Shown: in pieces, positions 1 to 7,014 of the stretch | Layout of the letters: each line of letters begins with the position of its first letter | Numbering within the stretch: the first letter of the stretch is position 1 | From: an uncultured Christensenella sp. | GTDB taxonomy: Bacteria > Bacillota > Clostridia > Christensenellales > Borkfalkiaceae | Reading direction: 5' to 3' | Assembly (NCBI GenBank): GCA_910578765.1 | Contig: CAJTRW010000015.1 | Coordinates: 1 to 46,517, forward strand | Length of the DNA: 46,517 nucleotides | Translations under genes and position numbers: made by a program | Notes under the pieces: generated by a model | What the model was told of the DNA's origin: nothing | The model's input: the letters and a program-made list of their open reading frames with translations, nothing else | Database searches by the model: none

Positions 1-412
1 GTATCCGAAAAGTACATTGACTTTCGGACGGATTAATTAAATTTTGTGAAGGGACGAGCGTTGCATTTTTTGCAGACGGCGGTTTCCGCTGTTTGCGCAA
101 CGCGCCCTTTATAATCTTTGTGAAGGGAACCGCCGTCATGCCCCCTTACGTCATACTGAGCGTCAGCGAAGTATCTACAAGATTCTTCACTACGTTTTGC
201 ACACTATAATCGAAAAGATTCTTCACCCCGTAAAGGGGTTCAGAATGACAATGAAGTGTGCAAAGATTCACTACGCTCGCGCAGAATGACAAGAGGGGCG
301 CAACCTGTCCGTCCTTGAATTAACGGCGGCAATTACGCCGTACTTTAATTCATCAGCTTTTTCGTAAAGCGGACGGATATACGAAGTTATGCTTGAATAC
401 CAAGCATAAAAA
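1..412. repeat. Intergenic region built of nested inverted repeats
   Basis: No gene is visible here. It contains several inverted repeats: arms at 76-88 and 127-139 (12 of 13 bases match), a perfect 10-bp pair TTTGCACACT (196-205) / AGTGTGCAAA (255-264), and a hairpin around 316-352. The direct repeat TTTGTGAAGGGA occurs near 43 and 117. Inside the second pair are words such as GATTCTTCAC and CAGAATGAC, which resemble short interspersed repeats seen in many bacterial genomes. It may be a MITE-like or REP-like element; other genomic copies cannot be checked here. Confidence 0.5.
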
Positions 413-443
413 TAAGCCCGACAGCGCATTGCGCTGTCGGGCT
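403..443 (-). terminator. Rho-independent terminator of the nfeD-floT operon
   Basis: A near-perfect palindrome with 14-base arms lies at 415-443. Read on the minus strand it is followed by TTATTTTTATGC. It starts 8 bases past the flotillin stop codon, so it very probably ends that transcript. Confidence 0.9.
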
Positions 444-450
444 GTTTGTT

Positions 451-1878
451 TTACTTTTTGCCGTTATTTTTATTTTCCGGTTTTTCGGGCTGATGCTTCT
501 CCGTCGGAGCTACTATTTTGGGTAAATTCAAACCCGCCATGGAGTAAACGTCCTCGAGAGGGGGAAGCGATTTTAATATTCCCGAAAGGAAGCTTGCCGT
601 AGCCGTTTTGCCGTCGGCGGACTGTCCGTTGTCCCAAACGGTTACTTTGTCTATCTTGATGTTCTTAATCGCCTCAACCTGGGTTGCGACAAGTTCTTCA
701 AGCTTGTCGGCAATCATAAGACGTACGGCCTCGTCGGAGGTGCCGGCGGCTTTGACAAGTTTATCCATACCTTCAGCCTGTTTGGAAAGCGTTTCGTAAA
801 GGCCGCGCGCTTCGGCTTCCATTTTTGCGAATATCGCGTCCGCTTCACCTTGTGCGCGGCGGCGTATGTTTTCCGCTTCCGCGTCCGCCTGAATTTCAAC
901 CTTTCTCTTTTCGATTTCCGACGCGACTATTATGTCGGCTTCCTTGGTTGCTTTTTCACGCGAAGCACGCGCGATTTCCGCCTGCTTTTCAGCCGCATAG
1001 CTTTCTTCCTTTGCTTTCGCCGCCTGAACGTTTTCCGCGGCTACGGCAACCTTCATTGCCTCGGCCTCTTTCTGTCTTAACAGCGCTTTCGACTGGGCAA
1101 TTTCCGCTTTGGCTTTGTTTTCGCCTTCTATGGCTTTGCTTTCCGCTTCTGCCACGTTTACGCGCTGCATCATCTGCGCGTTTGCCTCGCCTATGGCGCC
1201 TTTTTTGTTTTCTTCCGCAACGGAAATTTTAGCGTCGTTTATAGCCTTTGCCGCCGCTTCTTTACCGAGGGCGACTATGTATCCGCTTTCGTCGGAAATA
1301 TCGGTCATGTTAACGTTAATAAGCTTTAAGCCTACTTTTTTAAGCTCGCCTTCCACGTTGCGGGAAATAGCTTCCAAAAATTTGTCGCGGTCGGTGTTTA
1401 TTTCTTCAATCTCCATGGTTGCGATAACCAGACGGAGCTGACCGAAAATTACGTCCTTGGCAAGCTCGGAAATCTGTTTAAGCTGTAAACCCAAAAGTCT
1501 CTCCGCTGCGTTCTGCATTACTGCGGGGTCGGTGGAAATACCGACGGTGAAAATGGAGGGAACGTCTATCCTTATATTCTGTTTAGAAAGTGCGTTTTTA
1601 AGGTCAACCTGAATGGAGAGGGGGGTCAGGTCAAGGAACGTATACGACTGCACGAAGGGCCAGATGAATGCCGCGCCGCCGTGAATACATTTAGCGCTGC
1701 GGTAAGTACCGTCCTTATTGGGCGTAATTTTACCGTAGATGACCATTATTTTGTCAGAGGGACATTTTTTGTACCTTAACAGTACCACCAAAAGCAGCAG
1801 TACAAGTACCAGCACGATTACCACCGTAAGAACTATCGCAAGAGCCGTTACGTTGGTTGCAAGCAGATTGTTGATCAT
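451..1878 (-). CDS. floT: Flotillin-like SPFH domain membrane protein
   Basis: 475 aa. An N-terminal hydrophobic segment (about residues 8-35, rich in V and L) anchors it in the membrane, followed by an SPFH/band-7 domain. A long charged Ala/Glu/Lys-rich coiled coil (about 220-370) is typical of flotillins. Flotillins form large oligomers that mark functional membrane microdomains and affect fluidity and membrane-bound complexes. The ATG at 1878 is preceded by AGGAG. It lies 21 bases after nfeD, the arrangement known from yuaF-floT (yuaG) in Bacillus. The Lys/Asn/Pro-rich C-terminal tail is short and probably disordered. Confidence 0.93.
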   Translation of the reverse strand: MINNLLATNVTALAIVLTVVIVLVLVLLLLVVLLRYKKCPSDKIMVIYGKITPNKDGTYRSAKCIHGGAAFIWPFVQSYTFLDLTPLSIQVDLKNALSKQNIRIDVPSIFTVGISTDPAVMQNAAERLLGLQLKQISELAKDVIFGQLRLVIATMEIEEINTDRDKFLEAISRNVEGELKKVGLKLINVNMTDISDESGYIVALGKEAAAKAINDAKISVAEENKKGAIGEANAQMMQRVNVAEAESKAIEGENKAKAEIAQSKALLRQKEAEAMKVAVAAENVQAAKAKEESYAAEKQAEIARASREKATKEADIIVASEIEKRKVEIQADAEAENIRRRAQGEADAIFAKMEAEARGLYETLSKQAEGMDKLVKAAGTSDEAVRLMIADKLEELVATQVEAIKNIKIDKVTVWDNGQSADGKTATASFLSGILKSLPPLEDVYSMAGLNLPKIVAPTEKHQPEKPENKNNGKK

Positions 1879-1899
1879 ATTCTGTATTCTCCTAAAAAA

Positions 1900-2577
1900 T
1901 TATTTTACTTCTTTATTTTCTTCCGCATTTTCTTCCGCGGGGACGCCCTCGGCTTTTTCCGTAAGCGTTTCTCCGTTTTTGTTTTCGCCGTCGGTTTTTT
2001 CGCCGACGCGCGCGACAACCGTACATTCGTTTTCCGTAGCTATAATTTCGACTACTTCGTCGACGTTCAGCTTTTCCTCGCTGTCGGTAACGGCGTCAAG
2101 CTCCATAAACCTGCCCTGTGCGGTTAAGGTTATTTTTCCGCGTCCCGTGCGAGAGTGGGGTACGGTGACGTAAACCGTCGCCTGGTGACCGACCAACTTT
2201 TCGGGCTGAACCGTTCCGTTGCACTGTAACTTCAATATAGAACGCATAAGCAGTATAACAACCGCCCAAGCCGCCGCGCCCGCGATTATTGCCACAAGCA
2301 CGGACAGCCATTGCAGTTTGTCGCTTGCCAAAGCGCACGTCAACAGTCCCGACCAGGCGCCTACCGCGAAGAACGCGGTTATGCTTTTTACCGTGAAAAT
2401 CGATACGCCGGAATCCGTATCCACGTCAATATCGCCGTCGCCGTCTATATCCAAGTCACCGCCGAAAGATGAACAGCACATAAGAATTATCTGGATAATA
2501 AGCGCCAAAGTCGCCGCTATACCCAGCCAGAAATATATGTGTTCCAAAACGGAAAGATTTAAAAACCATTCTTTCAT
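1900..2577 (-). CDS. NfeD-like membrane protein (YuaF type)
   Basis: 225 aa. It has an N-terminal transmembrane segment (about 13-35), an acidic Asp/Gly loop (about 38-58, repeated DxD), two more hydrophobic segments (about 60-115) and a C-terminal beta-rich region (about 125-195) matching the OB-fold domain of NfeD proteins. The tail is Glu-rich. NfeD proteins are encoded next to SPFH proteins and are thought to act with them in the membrane. The start at 2577 has GGGAGG upstream. It is the first gene of the operon, with a clear promoter at 2686-2714. Confidence 0.88.
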   Translation of the reverse strand: MKEWFLNLSVLEHIYFWLGIAATLALIIQIILMCCSSFGGDLDIDGDGDIDVDTDSGVSIFTVKSITAFFAVGAWSGLLTCALASDKLQWLSVLVAIIAGAAAWAVVILLMRSILKLQCNGTVQPEKLVGHQATVYVTVPHSRTGRGKITLTAQGRFMELDAVTDSEEKLNVDEVVEIIATENECTVVARVGEKTDGENKNGETLTEKAEGVPAEENAEENKEVK

Positions 2578-2627
2578 ATCGAAACCTCCCGAAATATATA
2601 TAACCCCCTGTATGCCTGCGCAAACAT

Positions 2628-2651
2628 AAATCGATAAAACAGTATCGATTT
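2628..2651. promoter_or_regulatory. 9-bp inverted repeat in the nfeD-floT leader
   Basis: AAATCGATA (2628-2636) and TATCGATTT (2643-2651) form a perfect inverted repeat with a 6-base spacer. It lies between the promoter and the nfeD start codon, so it could be an operator or a leader hairpin. There is no T-tract on the minus strand, so it is not a terminator. Confidence 0.5.
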
Positions 2652-2685
2652 ATTTTATTGGATATTATATATAATACGTAAATTT

Positions 2686-2714
2686 ATTATATAACGTAAA
2701 TACTTTTCAGTCAA
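2686..2714 (-). promoter_or_regulatory. Sigma-A promoter of nfeD-floT
   Basis: On the minus strand there is TTGACT (2709-2714), a 17-base spacer, and a perfect TATAAT (2686-2691). The predicted transcript starts near 2679, about 100 bases before the nfeD start codon. Confidence 0.85.
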
Positions 2715-2780
2715 GAATCCGGAAAAGGTAATTTAAACCTTATAATATCTTTACGGCAATTTCAGACGCGGTTGGGCATT

Positions 2781-2816
2781 AAAAAAGTCTTAAACGTGTA
2801 AATTGTTTAAGACTTT
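2781..2816 (-). terminator. Terminator of the ferredoxin gene
   Basis: Perfect 12-bp arms (2784-2795 and 2805-2816) with a 9-base loop are followed on the minus strand by a run of T. It lies 19 bases past the ferredoxin stop codon. Confidence 0.88.
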
Positions 2817-2834
2817 GCGGGCGGTGGTGGGCTT

Positions 2835-3023
2835 TTACTCCAATACAAGCGCTTTTTTTGGACAGAACTGAGAGCATTTGCCGCAACGTATACATTTGTC
2901 GCGGTCGACGACGGGGGCGTTGTGGTCTGTCTGCGACAAAGCGTTTACGGGGCAGACTTTAACTGCGGGGCAGGGGTGGTTTTGCGGACAGTTGTCCTTT
3001 ATGATATTAAGTATTTTTGTCAT
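2835..3023 (-). CDS. 2[4Fe-4S] ferredoxin
   Basis: 62 aa. The C-terminal half has the classical CxxCxxCxxxCP cluster motif (CIRCGKCSQFCPKKAL, about residues 42-57). The N-terminal half has a second, less regular set of cysteines (CPQNHPCPAVKVCPVNAL, about 13-30), as in clostridial-type ferredoxins. Such proteins carry low-potential electrons in anaerobes; the electron donor and acceptor are not evident from the neighbours. The start at 3023 is preceded by AAGGAG. It appears to be a single-gene transcript with its own promoter (3132-3160) and terminator (2781-2816). The spacing of the N-terminal cluster suggests it may hold a variant iron-sulfur centre. Confidence 0.9.
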   Translation of the reverse strand: MTKILNIIKDNCPQNHPCPAVKVCPVNALSQTDHNAPVVDRDKCIRCGKCSQFCPKKALVLE

Positions 3024-3093
3024 AAAAATATCTCCTTAAAATAAACATTTGATATTTCGGTTTTAACGCTTAAATACACGTATGCGACGTCAT

Positions 3094-3125
3094 ATGAAAA
3101 TAAATTTTTTAACTTTTATTTTCAT
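3094..3125. promoter_or_regulatory. 11-bp inverted repeat at the ferredoxin transcription start
   Basis: ATGAAAATAAA (3094-3104) and TTTATTTTCAT (3115-3125) are perfect complements with a 10-base loop. The repeat begins right where transcription from the 3132-3160 promoter should start, so it is either an operator or a 5' leader hairpin. Confidence 0.5.
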
Positions 3126-3131
3126 AACAAC

Positions 3132-3160
3132 ATAATAGCATACAATTTTTTTAATTTCAA
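3132..3160 (-). promoter_or_regulatory. Sigma-A promoter of the ferredoxin gene
   Basis: On the minus strand: TTGAAA (3155-3160), a 17-base spacer, and TATTAT (3132-3137). It lies in the gap between the acyltransferase stop and the ferredoxin start and reads toward the ferredoxin. Confidence 0.75.
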
Positions 3161-3189
3161 TAACCGAATAAAAAAACCGACAATCTCAG

Positions 3190-4284
3190 TTAAATTGCAA
3201 TTTCAGTATTCTCTGCTTTGCGGCTTTTAATTGATTTTATTAGCCTTTTGATAAGCATAACAACGATATTGAAAATGACTGCTGATACAATAGATACGGC
3301 AAAAACAATTAAATAAATAGCCCATATTTCAAGACCGCCGACATATTCCAACAGAGTTATTATTACGGGGTGAAACAAATATATTGCTAACGATAAACTG
3401 CCGAGATAACCGAACGCTTTATTTACCTTTGAATTTGTAACAGCTACGCCCTTGCTTGCAAACGTAATCGAGATTGCAACAAATATACATACTACGGCGA
3501 CAACCATACAAACGGGTTCCAAACTTTTATTTATAGGAATAAAACCGAGAATTATCGGTGCACAATAACAAATCATTTCAACAACTTTCAAAATTACCGA
3601 CGGTGCGGCTTTTAAGTCTTTTTTTGCTATTACGGTAGACAGATAATAAGCAAACATACCTACGCACATTTCGCCCCAAGCTCTTAAATCATAGACAAAA
3701 GTCGTTGTAAATGCCCAATTCGTACAAAGTCCATAAATAACAGCTACAACGCCTAAAACGCCAAGCAAAATAGGAATTACTAAAATTCCTTTCTTGATTT
3801 TCTTTCTTAACAGCAATGCAACGGGTACTATAAACAGCATACATAAGAGCATTGACGACAAATACCATTCGGGAACTATGAGTGCGCTTGCATAGGCTTC
3901 CGTCCACACGCCGCCCATCTGCACTAAAAATATACTCGGCAAGCCGTTCAGAATTATATCGCCCGAATTAGCTAAATTACAAGTAAGTATTACGATAATA
4001 ACCGCTATAATAGCCGTTAAATGCGTGGGCAAAATTCCTTTAATCTTATTACCAATAAATCGGCAACTTTCAAGCGCAGGGTTATAATTTTCCTTTGCGC
4101 TTATTTTTTCAATAGACCTTGCAAGGAAATAACCCGAAATCAGAAAGAAGAACTCAACGGCAAGTGCGCCGTTCTCAAAAAAATTTATGTTGTCGCCTAA
4201 AAAAGTCATTTGAATATGATAGCCGACAACTAAAATACTGAATAGAAATCTCGCCAATTCAACTAAATTGTTTCTTTTAGTCAT
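3190..4284 (-). CDS. Acyltransferase family 3 membrane protein
   Basis: 364 aa from the chosen start. About ten hydrophobic segments and the N-terminal NNLVELARFLFSILVVGYH match the OafA/WecH-type acyltransferase 3 family. These integral membrane enzymes move acetyl or other acyl groups onto exported carbohydrates or lipids. The family's conserved membrane arginine and histidine are plausibly Arg and His in this first segment. A longer reading starts at 4314, but the ATG at 4284 is preceded by GGAGG at good spacing, and the longer reading would run through the leader terminator. The DNA is clearly AT-richer than the prophage next door, so this is host DNA. The acceptor is unknown. Confidence 0.85.
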   Translation of the reverse strand: MTKRNNLVELARFLFSILVVGYHIQMTFLGDNINFFENGALAVEFFFLISGYFLARSIEKISAKENYNPALESCRFIGNKIKGILPTHLTAIIAVIIVILTCNLANSGDIILNGLPSIFLVQMGGVWTEAYASALIVPEWYLSSMLLCMLFIVPVALLLRKKIKKGILVIPILLGVLGVVAVIYGLCTNWAFTTTFVYDLRAWGEMCVGMFAYYLSTVIAKKDLKAAPSVILKVVEMICYCAPIILGFIPINKSLEPVCMVVAVVCIFVAISITFASKGVAVTNSKVNKAFGYLGSLSLAIYLFHPVIITLLEYVGGLEIWAIYLIVFAVSIVSAVIFNIVVMLIKRLIKSIKSRKAENTEIAI

Positions 4285-4296
4285 TTTAGCCTCCGT

Positions 4297-4379
4297 AAAA
4301 AAAGCGTGTTCCATTGAGAAACACGCCGAAAAACGTATCTCTCAATGTTGCTAAACATTGTCCATATAAAGGCGAGAGA
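4297..4379 (-). promoter_or_regulatory. Attenuator-like leader of the acyltransferase gene
   Basis: Read on the minus strand, three pairings compete. Stem 1 is 4343-4349 with 4354-4360, and TCTCTC/GAGAGA (4338-4343, 4374-4379) can extend it. The terminator stem is 4304-4310 with 4320-4326, followed by seven T (4297-4303). The terminator loop and its base (4312-4319) are perfectly complementary over 8 bases to 4340-4347, the inner part of stem 1, forming a possible antiterminator. The ribosome-binding site follows directly after the T-tract. No known riboswitch class is recognised. It could instead be a simple terminator protecting against read-through from the integrase. Confidence 0.55.
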
Positions 4380-4437
4380 ATAAATTTTTACCAAATAGTA
4401 TTCCCTTATACGGACTATTAAAATGTGTAGCAGAAAT

Positions 4438-4466
4438 AGTATAGCAAATTATTCAAAAAAAGTAAA
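4438..4466 (-). promoter_or_regulatory. Putative promoter for the acyltransferase leader
   Basis: On the minus strand: TTTACT (4461-4466), a 17-base spacer, and TATACT (4438-4443). It overlaps the integrase stop codon and would give a leader of about 147 nt. The -35 box is weak (four of six). Confidence 0.5.
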
Positions 4467-6081
4467 CAGTATAATGCTTATAAGCTAACTTTTCAGTAAA
4501 TGGCAGATAGGCGTGAGCTTGTCTTGACAAGCGCGCGGCTACGCAACCTAAACTATCACAAAAAGTGGTTCGTTTTAGGTTGCTATTGGTGGAGCTCGGG
4601 GCTTCAAAGTCGAACACTTCGCCAGCGTCGCCCCAGCTCTCTATATCGTTGACAAAGTCGTATGTTATGCCTTCGCTGTCGCCGGTATAATTGCAAACCG
4701 CGCGGAAATGGTCGTCATAAAGGTAGACCTTAGACACAAAGATCTCAATAAACGATTCGCGGAACTTCGGATCCGAAGGATCTCCGTCGCGGAACCGTTC
4801 GAGCCAGAACGTGAGCTGGTCGCGCGTCAACTGCGGCTGCTGAACCTTTTCATCCTCGATCGCGACTTCCAGATCTACGCGCCGCGCTTCGAGATCGTCG
4901 AGCCGTTGCTTCGTGCTGGGCGTAATAATGCCTTGCTCGATGGCAGAGATCAAGTTCGCGATCGCGCGCTTAACTTCGACGAGCTCCGTCTCGAATCCGC
5001 GGAGAACGCTGTCGTCCTTTTCGCGTTCCTGCAGATCCATCGCCGCGTCGACGATCACGCGGATGACGTCGTCGGTCAGACACCGCTCGCGCAGGAGCCT
5101 GACGAGCGTTTCCTCGATCCATTCCTTTCGGACGGGCTTCTTTTTGCAAGCGCGCCGGTGTTTGCGTTCGGCGCAAGAGTAGTAGTAGAATTTTTTGCCG
5201 CTGCGGCTCGTTCCGCTTTCGCCGATCATCGGACTGCCGCAATGACCGCAGAAGAGCTTGCCGGTCAGAATATAGTCGACTTCCGTTCTGCTCGCGCCCG
5301 GTGCGCGGGCGACTTTTTTCATGCGTTCCTGCACTTCGTTGAATAGCTCCTTTGAAAGTATTGCCGGGATGCCGCCCTCGATACGGACGCCGCCCCAATT
5401 ATAAATGCCGACGTACTTCTCGTTCCGAAGTATGCGGTGCAAGCTGTTTTTATTCCAGCGCCCGCCGGTGCTCGTTTTCAAGCCCCGCGCATTCAGCGCC
5501 GTGATTATCTGGATGACGTTCGAGCCGGCGGCGTACATCTCGAAAATATCGCGCACGACGGTCGCGCCCGCAGGCTCAATCGTATAGCGCCCGTCGGCGC
5601 CTTTCATAAGCCCGAGCGGCATCGCGCCGTTATTGACTTTGCACTCGAGCGCGTTTTCGTGCATCCCGCGCCTTATGTTCTGCGATAAGTTCGCGCTGTA
5701 GTATTCGGCGGATCCTTCCAGAACCGATTCAAGCAGGATCCCCTCGGGCCCTTCGGGAATTGATTCCATCGCGTACACGACGCGGATGCCGTACTTCTTC
5801 AGCTTCGCCTTATAGGTCGCGCTGTCGTAACGGTTACGCGCGAAGCGGTCAACCTTATAGCAGAGAACGAGCTGCCACCGTCCTTTCGCGGCGTCACGGA
5901 TCATCTTCTGGAACTGCTCGCGACGGTCGGTCGTTCCCGTCAGAGCGCGGTCACTATATTCGGCGACGATCTGCACGTCGTTTCGTTGCGCCCATTCGCG
6001 GCATTCCCGAAGCTGCTGCTCAATAGAAGTGTCCTTTTGCGCGTGGCTGGAATAGCGCCCGTAAAAAGCCGCCCGCATCAT
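4453..6081 (-). CDS. int: Large serine recombinase (phage integrase)
   Basis: 542 aa. The N-terminal resolvase domain has the catalytic RYSS motif (Ser about residue 11) and DRFARNR (about 78-84). A recombinase domain follows (about 155-265). A Cys-rich zinc ribbon (FCGHCG, later C and C, about 272-313) and a coiled-coil region (about 355-400) complete the large serine integrase layout. It integrates and, with a directionality factor, excises the prophage. The ATG at 6081 has AGGTG upstream. The last ~45 residues do not resemble the conserved core and overlap an att-like dyad (4543-4583). The C-terminus may therefore differ between the integrated and free phage. Integration here defines the left end of the prophage. 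Confidence 0.93.
   Translation of the reverse strand: MMRAAFYGRYSSHAQKDTSIEQQLRECREWAQRNDVQIVAEYSDRALTGTTDRREQFQKMIRDAAKGRWQLVLCYKVDRFARNRYDSATYKAKLKKYGIRVVYAMESIPEGPEGILLESVLEGSAEYYSANLSQNIRRGMHENALECKVNNGAMPLGLMKGADGRYTIEPAGATVVRDIFEMYAAGSNVIQIITALNARGLKTSTGGRWNKNSLHRILRNEKYVGIYNWGGVRIEGGIPAILSKELFNEVQERMKKVARAPGASRTEVDYILTGKLFCGHCGSPMIGESGTSRSGKKFYYYSCAERKHRRACKKKPVRKEWIEETLVRLLRERCLTDDVIRVIVDAAMDLQEREKDDSVLRGFETELVEVKRAIANLISAIEQGIITPSTKQRLDDLEARRVDLEVAIEDEKVQQPQLTRDQLTFWLERFRDGDPSDPKFRESFIEIFVSKVYLYDDHFRAVCNYTGDSEGITYDFVNDIESWGDAGEVFDFEAPSSTNSNLKRTTFCDSLGCVAARLSRQAHAYLPFTEKLAYKHYTVYFF
4517..4583. other. Candidate attL / recombination site region
   Basis: An imperfect dyad at 4543-4583 has perfect outer arms GCAACCTAAA and TTTAGGTTGC and a central 21-base stretch with partial symmetry (CTATCAC versus GTGGTTCG). 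Its size fits serine-integrase att sites, which usually lie beside the integrase gene. A second, shorter perfect dyad GCTTGTC-TT-GACAAGC lies at 4517-4532. The matching attR must lie beyond the right edge of the window, so this remains unproven. Confidence 0.45.
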
Positions 6082-6132
6082 AGCGCACCTCGGCGGCTGG
6101 GCAGGGTAGTCGCGCCGCAGTTTTCTTTTATA

Positions 6133-6169
6133 GCTTCCGTCAGGCTTCGACCTGCGGGAGCCCTTTTTT
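6133..6169 (+). terminator. Intrinsic terminator on the plus strand, upstream of int
   Basis: A GC-rich hairpin (6133-6160, arms GCTTCCGtCAGG and CCTGCGGGAGC around CTTCGA) is followed by CCTTTTTT on the plus strand. No plus-strand gene lies upstream, so it would stop antisense transcription entering from int. On the minus strand it is preceded, not followed, by the homopolymer, so it should not block repressor-to-int transcription. Confidence 0.55.
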
Positions 6170-6185
6170 CGTTTGTCGGCATCTC

Positions 6186-6647
6186 TCAGTTCCCCGTGCG
6201 CTGTTTTTGTTTTTCTTCGAGCTCGAAGGCGTAAGCCATAAGTGCCGTGCGCCCCTTAACGTCCAAAATCTCAAGGATGCGGAGAAGCTCGACTTCGTTG
6301 TCGTTCAGTTCGCGCTTTACGATGCCGCCGTTCCGAACGATGAGCGTCGTCGCGGTGTTGCCCTGTACGACGGCGCTGTTCTGAATATTTTCGGCAATAT
6401 TACGGACGTCAGTCTGCCCGATTAAATAAACGGGGGAAACATTAAAAAATTTTGCAATAAGTTCTACCGTATTCAGCATCGGCTCCTGTACGCTATTTTC
6501 ATAACGGGAAATCGTGCACTTGCTGATCTTAGTCCCAAATTGCCGATTAAATCGTTCGCAAAACTGCTCCATAGTAAGGCAATGCTCGGTTCTAAGCTCG
6601 CGGAGACGTTGACCGAACTTGTTGTCGATAACTCGTTTTTGCTTCAT
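6186..6647 (-). CDS. XRE-family lysogeny repressor (CI-like)
   Basis: 153 aa. An N-terminal helix-turn-helix domain (about 10-75: FGQRLRELR, LTMEQFCERF, ISKCTISRYE) is followed by the short Asn/Val/Gln motif NSAVVQGNTATT (about 90-101) and a helical C-terminus. There is no S24 peptidase domain, so LexA-type self-cleavage is not expected. The start at 6647 is chosen over 6695 because AGGAGG-like sequence (GCGGAGG) precedes it; the longer form overlaps its own promoter. It reads away from the early genes and should bind the 17-bp operators at 6692-6750. Transcription probably continues into int. Confidence 0.87.
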   Translation of the reverse strand: MKQKRVIDNKFGQRLRELRTEHCLTMEQFCERFNRQFGTKISKCTISRYENSVQEPMLNTVELIAKFFNVSPVYLIGQTDVRNIAENIQNSAVVQGNTATTLIVRNGGIVKRELNDNEVELLRILEILDVKGRTALMAYAFELEEKQKQRTGN

Positions 6648-6666
6648 GTTATAACCTCCGCCTACT

Positions 6667-6695
6667 ATTATATAACGAGAATATAAAAAAATCAA
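6667..6695 (-). promoter_or_regulatory. Repressor promoter (PRM-like)
   Basis: On the minus strand: TTGATT (6690-6695), a 17-base spacer, and TATAAT (6667-6672). The operator-like repeat at 6692-6708 overlaps the -35 box, which fits autoregulation by the repressor. Confidence 0.8.
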
Positions 6696-6750
6696 TGAAA
6701 TTCAAAGAAAAATCTATGGAAAACATAGAAAAAACTATTGACAAAGGAAA
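6692..6750. promoter_or_regulatory. Operator cluster of the lysogeny switch
   Basis: The central operator TCTATGGAAAACATAGA (6713-6729) is a perfect 6-5-6 inverted repeat. A second copy at 6692-6708 keeps the pattern TCxATG-N5-CAxAGA. A third, degenerate half-matching copy starts at 6734 (CTAT, then GACAA) and covers the -35 box of the early promoter. Start points are 21 bases apart each time, about two helical turns, as expected for cooperative repressor binding. Confidence 0.7.
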
Positions 6751-6766
6751 AAGGAAGAGCTATAAT
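6738..6766 (+). promoter_or_regulatory. Early rightward promoter (PR-like)
   Basis: Perfect consensus: TTGACA (6738-6743), 17-base spacer, TATAAT (6761-6766). It drives the rightward early genes and lies beside the operator cluster. Confidence 0.93.
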
Positions 6767-6818
6767 CATAGCGTAAAATATAACAAGACGACAACAAAGC
6801 GTCAACACGGAGGTAATT

Positions 6819-7004
6819 ATGAAGGTAACTAACCACACCACGGAAATCGAAAAAGCCCTGCATCTCGACGAGGGAAGCGTAAAGCATGAAGGCAACTTCT
6901 TCTTTTCGGGAAAGCTCAACGGGCATAAGGTTCAAATTTGTACGGAACCCGCCGACGACGATCAGGAGTCGGTAAACATCTACAGCATTGAAATCGGAGA
7001 TTGA
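6819..7004 (+). CDS. Small early phage protein, unknown function
   Basis: 61 aa, first gene of the early rightward transcript. The ATG is preceded by GGAGG at 8 bases. The protein is mildly acidic, with a probable beta-strand/turn pattern (KHEGNFFFSGKLNGHKVQI). I do not recognise the family. Its place directly next to the switch, where Cro-like proteins often sit, is suggestive, but no helix-turn-helix is visible. Confidence 0.72.
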   Translation: MKVTNHTTEIEKALHLDEGSVKHEGNFFFSGKLNGHKVQICTEPADDDQESVNIYSIEIGD

Positions 7005-7014
7005 GGAGGAAACC

